From NCBI GenBank assembly GCA_964511215.1, contig CAZEER010000024.1, forward strand, positions 1-29,345: DNA of 29,345 nt, written 5' to 3'. The position numbers were made by a program, and so were the translations under genes. The notes under the pieces were generated by a model. The model was not told the origin of the DNA. It saw nothing but the letters and a program-made list of their open reading frames with translations, and ran no database searches. Every line of letters starts with the position of its first letter. Within the stretch, counting starts at the first letter, position 1. Origin of the DNA: CAZEER01 sp964511215. Its GTDB lineage: Bacteria > Fidelibacterota > Marinisomatia > Marinisomatales > UBA1611. Positions 24,840 through 29,345 of the stretch are shown piece after piece.

Positions 24840-27800
24840 ATGAAAGACACGCTATATAAAATATCAAATTTCAATGAGATTGATCCTTTCCTGATATCAA
24901 TCACAAGCGCAAATGACCACTGGATGTATCTCAGTAGCTCAGGATGCTTAAGCGCCGGAAGGAAAAAAGCTGAATTTGCTTTATTTCCCTATGTTACGGA
25001 TGATTTATTACATAGGAACGCACATTTTACAGGACCAGTGACATGTGTTTCTATTGAACAAAAAAATAAAAAGTTTTCCTGGCAACCTTTTTCAGCCCAG
25101 ATTGATTCTTATAGAAAAGAACGAAATATTTATAAAAATAGCTTAGGCAATAAAATAGTATTCGAAGAAATTAATCATACCATAGGGCTGACCTTTATCT
25201 ATGGCTGGCAAGCATCTGAACAATATGGCTTTGTCAGAAAAGTATGTTTGATAAATGATAGTAAAGAAGTACAAGATATCAAATTAGTAGATGGCCTAAG
25301 AAATATACTTCCCGCAGGAATAGAGCTTAGGACACAACAAGAAATGAGCAATCTAGCAAATGCCTATAAGATTTCAGAATTTAATCCAAAATATAATTAT
25401 GCATTGTATTACATGAATGCATTGCTAATGGATAAGCCAGATCCCGGTGAATCTTTATTTACAAATATTGTATGGTCTTACTATAACGATGATAGTGAAA
25501 CATCCGTAAATGAAAAATCGATTACTGATTTCATTTCAAAAAATTACTTTAATAAGAATCATCTACTCAAAGGAAAACCCGGAAGTTTTTTAACATATAT
25601 TGAAAAAAAATTAACCCCCGGAGAAGAAATCTCTTGGTATATAGTAGCAGATGTTCAAAAATCTCAGACAGATGTCAGCAATATTATTTTGGACCTGAAA
25701 GACACCTCAACAATTGAGAAAAAATTAGAAAAAAGTATAAAAAATGACTTCGGGGCTTTCGAAAAATATATTGGAACAGCTGATGGATTTCAATGCACTA
25801 ATATAGCTATAAATGATTTACACCATACTGCCAATGTCACATACAATGTTTTGCGTGGAGGAATCTTTCTGGATAATTACAATATCCGAAAGAAAAACTT
25901 TCACGACTTTATTCAAAAAAGAAACAAAAAAATTCATGAGAAATATTATAATAATATTAATGGGCTCCCTGACATTTTTGAGATTAAAGATCTAAAAGAA
26001 TTTGGGGATAAATCAAATGCACCTTCTTTAAAAAGACTTTGCAGAGAATATCTCCCACTAACACTGGGTAGAAGACATGGAGATCCAAGCCGACCATGGA
26101 ATCATTTTAATATTTGTACAAAAGATAAAAATGGACAGCCAGTACTCTATTTTGAAGGAAACTGGAGAGATATTTTTCAAAACTGGGAGGCATTAGGCTT
26201 TAGCTATCCCGATGCCTGGGAGACTATGGTTTGTATTTTTTTAAATGCAACCACCATTGATGGTTATAACCCTTATCGTATAACAAGTAATGGTATAGAC
26301 TGGGAAATAATTGACCAAAATGATTCTTGGAGTCATATAGGATATTGGAATGATCATCAAATTATATATCTATTAAAATTACTCGAGCATTTCGCTAACC
26401 ATAATCCAAAAGCAATATGTGTATTATTTAGTAAGAAAATTTTCAGCTATGCAAACATTCCATACAAATTAAAAAGTTTTGAAAAATTAGCTGAAAATCC
26501 AAAAGAGACCATCGATTTTGATTTTAAAAAGAACAACTCTATTTTGGAATTAGTACAAAAACTAGGCTCAGATGGCAGACTCGTTCTAAATAAGCATAAA
26601 ACCGTTTACCATGTAAATCTATGTGAAAAACTTCTCGTTCTTTCCTTATCAAAAATATGTAACTATATACCAGGAGCTGGTATTTGGCTTAACACTCAAC
26701 GTCCTGAGTGGAATGATGCAAACAATGCACTTGTAGGGAATGGTGCTTCTATGGTAACCGTTTATTACCTTAAGCGATTTCTTAATTATTTTCATAAACT
26801 AATAAGTCAAATAAACTCTGATGCAATAGCCGTCTCAGCTGAGGTTTGGTGGTGGTTTGAAGAAGTTGAAAAAATTGTAAAAGAAGGAAAAACTGTTAAT
26901 CATGGTTCAATCTCTGATCAGGATAGAATGTCATATGTTGCCAGTTTAGGTAAAATATTTGAAAATTATAGACAAAAAGTATACTCCTCGGGATTTACTA
27001 CAATTAAAGACGCTTCGTTGAATAGAATAAAAGAGTTTATAGTAGCTATCGGCGACAAACTCAATGAGACCATACAAATTAACAGATCAAGCGATGGATT
27101 ATTTGAAGCATATAATACAATCCAGATTAATACAAAACATCAATATATTGATATAAAAAACCTTGACCTCATGCTAGAAGGGCAGGTCGCAGGACTTAGC
27201 TGCGAAACTCTAGATCTCTCAAAAAATGTATTAACCATGGAATCACTATTTTCAAGTGAACTATATCGTGAAGATATGAATAGTTTCATCTTATACCCAG
27301 AAAAAGAGGCGCCTTCTTTTTTGAAAAAAAATATCATCAAACTTGAAAGTATAAAAGAAAGTAAACTCTTAGAAAAAATGATTGACGAACGTAATCCAAT
27401 GATTGTTGAGCAAGATGTAAACGGCAACATTCGTTTTAACCCCGAGTTCCGAAATAGTTTTGACCTTAGTAGCACACTAAAAAAATTATTAGATGAGAAC
27501 ATAAAAAAAGATCTGATCGTCAAAGAGTCCCAAATCATTTTAAAAATTTTTGAGGATGTGTTTAATCATAGAAATTTTACAGGTAGATCTGGAACAATGT
27601 TTTCCTATGAAGGAATTGGCTCAATTTATTGGCATATGGTATCAAAATTACTTTTAGCAATACAAGAAAACTACTTTAAAGCAAAAAATGATAACTCAAT
27701 TGACTATAAAATAATTCAACGACTTGGCTCTTATTATTACAAAATACGTAATGGTCTAGGTGCGGCAAAAACACCAAAAGAATATGGAGCATTTCCTTTT

Positions 27801-28247
27801 GATCCATATTCGCACACCCCTTCTCATTCAGGAGCACAACAACCTGGGATGACCGGACAAGTTAAAGAAGAAATTCTGACAAGATTTGGTGAATTAGGAT
27901 GTTTTATAGAGAATGGTTGTATAAAATTTGATCCTTCTCTCTTACTATCTGAAGAATTTTTATCAAAAAAACAAACCTTTACATATTTTGATACTTCAAA
28001 AGCAAAAATAAAGATAGACATTGAACAAGATCAATTGGCATACACTTTTTGTCAAGTACCAGTTATATATACATTATCACAGAAAGACACCTATATTGAA
28101 CTTATTTTAAATGAAGACTCAAGAATAAAAATTCACGGTAATAAAATTGGTGAAGAAATTAGTAAAACAGTCTTCAACCGTGAAGGTGCAGTGCAAAAAA
28201 TTTACTTATTTATTGATAGAAAATATTTATTTGATAATAAATCTTAA
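24840..28247 (+). CDS. GH94-like beta-glucan phosphorylase (GH149/GH161 type)
   Basis: 1135 aa with no signal peptide, so cytoplasmic. The length and motif order fit the large beta-1,3-glucan phosphorylases of GH149 or GH161 rather than the shorter cellobiose phosphorylases of about 800 aa. Seen: a long N-terminal beta-sandwich region (WMYLSSSGCLSAGRKKAEFA, LFPYVTDDLL, QIDSYRKERNIYKNSLGNKI); the catalytic-barrel part with YFEGNWRDIFQNWEALGFS, DGYNPYRI, then DQNDSWSHIGYWNDHQ (492-507), where the general-acid Asp is expected; and late motifs GRSGTMFSYEG (915-925) and SHSGAQQPGMTGQVKEE (995-1011), the likely phosphate/sugar-binding loops. Such enzymes release glucose-1-phosphate from beta-1,3-glucan ends and save ATP. 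Family assignment rests on remembered motifs, and I cannot decide between GH149 and GH161. Confidence 0.78.
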   Translation: MKDTLYKISNFNEIDPFLISITSANDHWMYLSSSGCLSAGRKKAEFALFPYVTDDLLHRNAHFTGPVTCVSIEQKNKKFSWQPFSAQIDSYRKERNIYKNSLGNKIVFEEINHTIGLTFIYGWQASEQYGFVRKVCLINDSKEVQDIKLVDGLRNILPAGIELRTQQEMSNLANAYKISEFNPKYNYALYYMNALLMDKPDPGESLFTNIVWSYYNDDSETSVNEKSITDFISKNYFNKNHLLKGKPGSFLTYIEKKLTPGEEISWYIVADVQKSQTDVSNIILDLKDTSTIEKKLEKSIKNDFGAFEKYIGTADGFQCTNIAINDLHHTANVTYNVLRGGIFLDNYNIRKKNFHDFIQKRNKKIHEKYYNNINGLPDIFEIKDLKEFGDKSNAPSLKRLCREYLPLTLGRRHGDPSRPWNHFNICTKDKNGQPVLYFEGNWRDIFQNWEALGFSYPDAWETMVCIFLNATTIDGYNPYRITSNGIDWEIIDQNDSWSHIGYWNDHQIIYLLKLLEHFANHNPKAICVLFSKKIFSYANIPYKLKSFEKLAENPKETIDFDFKKNNSILELVQKLGSDGRLVLNKHKTVYHVNLCEKLLVLSLSKICNYIPGAGIWLNTQRPEWNDANNALVGNGASMVTVYYLKRFLNYFHKLISQINSDAIAVSAEVWWWFEEVEKIVKEGKTVNHGSISDQDRMSYVASLGKIFENYRQKVYSSGFTTIKDASLNRIKEFIVAIGDKLNETIQINRSSDGLFEAYNTIQINTKHQYIDIKNLDLMLEGQVAGLSCETLDLSKNVLTMESLFSSELYREDMNSFILYPEKEAPSFLKKNIIKLESIKESKLLEKMIDERNPMIVEQDVNGNIRFNPEFRNSFDLSSTLKKLLDENIKKDLIVKESQIILKIFEDVFNHRNFTGRSGTMFSYEGIGSIYWHMVSKLLLAIQENYFKAKNDNSIDYKIIQRLGSYYYKIRNGLGAAKTPKEYGAFPFDPYSHTPSHSGAQQPGMTGQVKEEILTRFGELGCFIENGCIKFDPSLLLSEEFLSKKQTFTYFDTSKAKIKIDIEQDQLAYTFCQVPVIYTLSQKDTYIELILNEDSRIKIHGNKIGEEISKTVFNREGAVQKIYLFIDRKYLFDNKS

Positions 28248-28248
28248 T

Positions 28249-28252
28249 GGAG
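28249..28252 (+). promoter_or_regulatory. Shine-Dalgarno deciding the GH5 start
   Basis: GGAG followed by 9 nt and ATG at 28262. It favours 28262 over the in-frame ATG at 28247, which overlaps the phosphorylase stop (TAATG) and would add five polar residues before the signal peptide. Confidence 0.6.
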
Positions 28253-28261
28253 AAAAACATT

Positions 28262-29345
28262 ATGATGAAAATTGTCTTATCCACGACTCTTTCGTTTACA
28301 ACAATTATGGGTAATGGCCTACTCCAATTAAATAATGGAAAAATTACTGATACGAATAATCAGATAGTTAATCTGAGGGGATGCAATATCGGTAATTGGC
28401 TAATGCTTGAAATGTGGATGTTAAGCTACGCAAATAAAGGGATCGCCGATCAATACGAGTTTATAAAAATATTAGAAGATAGATTTGGAAAATATAAAGC
28501 TGAAGAACTAATGAATATCTATCGAGCAAATTGGATAAAAGAAAATGATTTTAACATTATCAAATCATTTGGGATGAATACAATCCGATTACCTTTTGAT
28601 TACAAGCTTCTGATGAATCTAGACAAGAAGCCTTTTCAACTCAAAGAAGATGCATGGTACTGGCTTGACCTCGTCATCAAATTAGCGAAAGATAAAAACC
28701 TATATCTCATCCTTGATATGCACGGCGCACCTGGGAGACAAAGTGGCATGGACCACTCCGGAAGATCAGGTTATAACAAACTATGGTCTAGTAAAGATTA
28801 TCAAGATCAAACTATATGGTTATGGAACCAAATTTCTAATCGTTACAAAAATGAACCCACTATTGTGGCATATGATTTATTAAATGAGCCATGGGGGGGC
28901 AATGAAAAAGATCTAAAAAAGATTGTTTTAAAATGTTACAAAGCAATTCGAAAAAATGATGATCAACATATTGTGATATTTCCTGGTCATACTAGTGGCA
29001 TAGATTTTTACAAAAATATTAAATCTGTAAATCTTAATAATATTATTTATACTATGCATTTCTACCCTGGTTTTTTTGGATGGGGATCTGCTACACCATA
29101 TGTGCATGCAGAATTTCTATTAGAGGGATTACCAAATTGGGCAGCAAAAATGGAGAAGTTTAATAGTCCGCTATTAATTGGCGAATTCAATGTTGTACTG
29201 AAAGATGCTGGTGGAGGTGAAATGATGCGTAGATATTATGATTTTTATGAATCTTTAAATTGGCCTGCTACAATGTGGTCCTATAAAGTTCTCGATGCAA
29301 CTGGGGGAGTTGGAGATGGAACTTGGGGTATGGTTACCAATGCAA
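28262..29345 (+). CDS. Secreted GH5 beta-glucanase, exo-1,3-glucanase-like (cut by right window edge)
   Basis: 361 codons are seen and the C-terminus lies outside the window. A short signal peptide (about 1-18) is followed by the GH5 entry motif NLRGCNIGNWLMLEMWML, then NTIRLPFDYKLL, LYLILDMHGAPGRQSGMDHS, AYDLLNEPWGG (acid/base E209), YTMHFYPG and LLIGEFNV (nucleophile E308). The NIGNW...E...ML start and HGAPG loop resemble exo-beta-1,3-glucanase-like GH5 members. Unlike the three enzymes before it, this one is exported, so it probably acts in the periplasm or at the surface on beta-1,3- or beta-1,6-glucan fragments. The subfamily is uncertain. Confidence 0.88.
   Translation, partial: MMKIVLSTTLSFTTIMGNGLLQLNNGKITDTNNQIVNLRGCNIGNWLMLEMWMLSYANKGIADQYEFIKILEDRFGKYKAEELMNIYRANWIKENDFNIIKSFGMNTIRLPFDYKLLMNLDKKPFQLKEDAWYWLDLVIKLAKDKNLYLILDMHGAPGRQSGMDHSGRSGYNKLWSSKDYQDQTIWLWNQISNRYKNEPTIVAYDLLNEPWGGNEKDLKKIVLKCYKAIRKNDDQHIVIFPGHTSGIDFYKNIKSVNLNNIIYTMHFYPGFFGWGSATPYVHAEFLLEGLPNWAAKMEKFNSPLLIGEFNVVLKDAGGGEMMRRYYDFYESLNWPATMWSYKVLDATGGVGDGTWGMVTNA

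Noticed and set aside
1..29345. CRISPR arrays, tRNA or rRNA genes, insertion sequences, phage genes
   Set aside because: I scanned both strands for spaced direct repeats, cloverleaf-like sequence and transposase or integrase motifs and saw none.

Overview
The window is a beta-glucan utilisation locus of a marine-type bacterium in the Bacteroidota/Fibrobacterota/Chlorobiota neighbourhood. Candidatus Marinimicrobia (SAR406, Marinisomatota) is my best guess. The reasons are AT-rich DNA, a SusC-type TonB receptor, a PorV/PorQ-family barrel, and type IX-style C-terminal sorting domains with the NPFNP motif on three large surface proteins. The assignment is inferred from protein style; there is no rRNA or other phylogenetic marker here.

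Layout: two gene blocks diverge from a regulatory region at about 14315-14573. Leftward (minus strand) is a monocistronic 1015-aa surface glucan-binding protein closed by a clear hairpin terminator (11212-11247). Beyond it lies a tight five-gene operon: TonB-dependent receptor (11139-7684), large FN3/CTD secreted protein (7682-4323, containing a 100-N assembly gap), PorV/PorQ-like barrel (4326-3271), PpiC/SurA-like lipoprotein (3265-1799) and a Fibrobacter-type circularly permuted GH16 licheninase with a malectin-like domain and CTD (1784 to beyond the left edge). There is no SusD.

Rightward (plus strand) is a tightly packed nine-gene operon: LacI-family regulator, GH16 laminarinase-like lipoprotein carrying an inserted PA14 domain, a family-5 solute-binding lipoprotein, two Dpp/Opp-type permeases, one fused double ATPase, GH1 beta-glucosidase, GH30 enzyme, an 1135-aa GH94-like glucan phosphorylase (GH149/GH161 type) and a GH5 enzyme cut by the right edge. 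Several of these genes overlap by 4-11 nt.

Inferred pathway: surface or secreted GH16 enzymes and the binding protein capture and cut beta-1,3 and mixed-linkage beta-glucan. The TonB receptor moves oligomers into the periplasm and the ABC importer takes them to the cytoplasm. There GH30 (probably beta-1,6 branches), GH1 and the phosphorylase, none of which has a signal peptide, turn them into glucose and glucose-1-phosphate. The LacI protein probably responds to a glucan-derived sugar and may control both arms from the shared divergent region.

The most unusual points are the topologically rearranged GH16/PA14 proteins, the long helical C-terminal tail on the TonB receptor, a SusD-less receptor operon that carries its own PorV-like and PpiC-like factors, a module nested inside a carbohydrate-binding fold, and three adjacent inverted repeats in the divergent promoter region.
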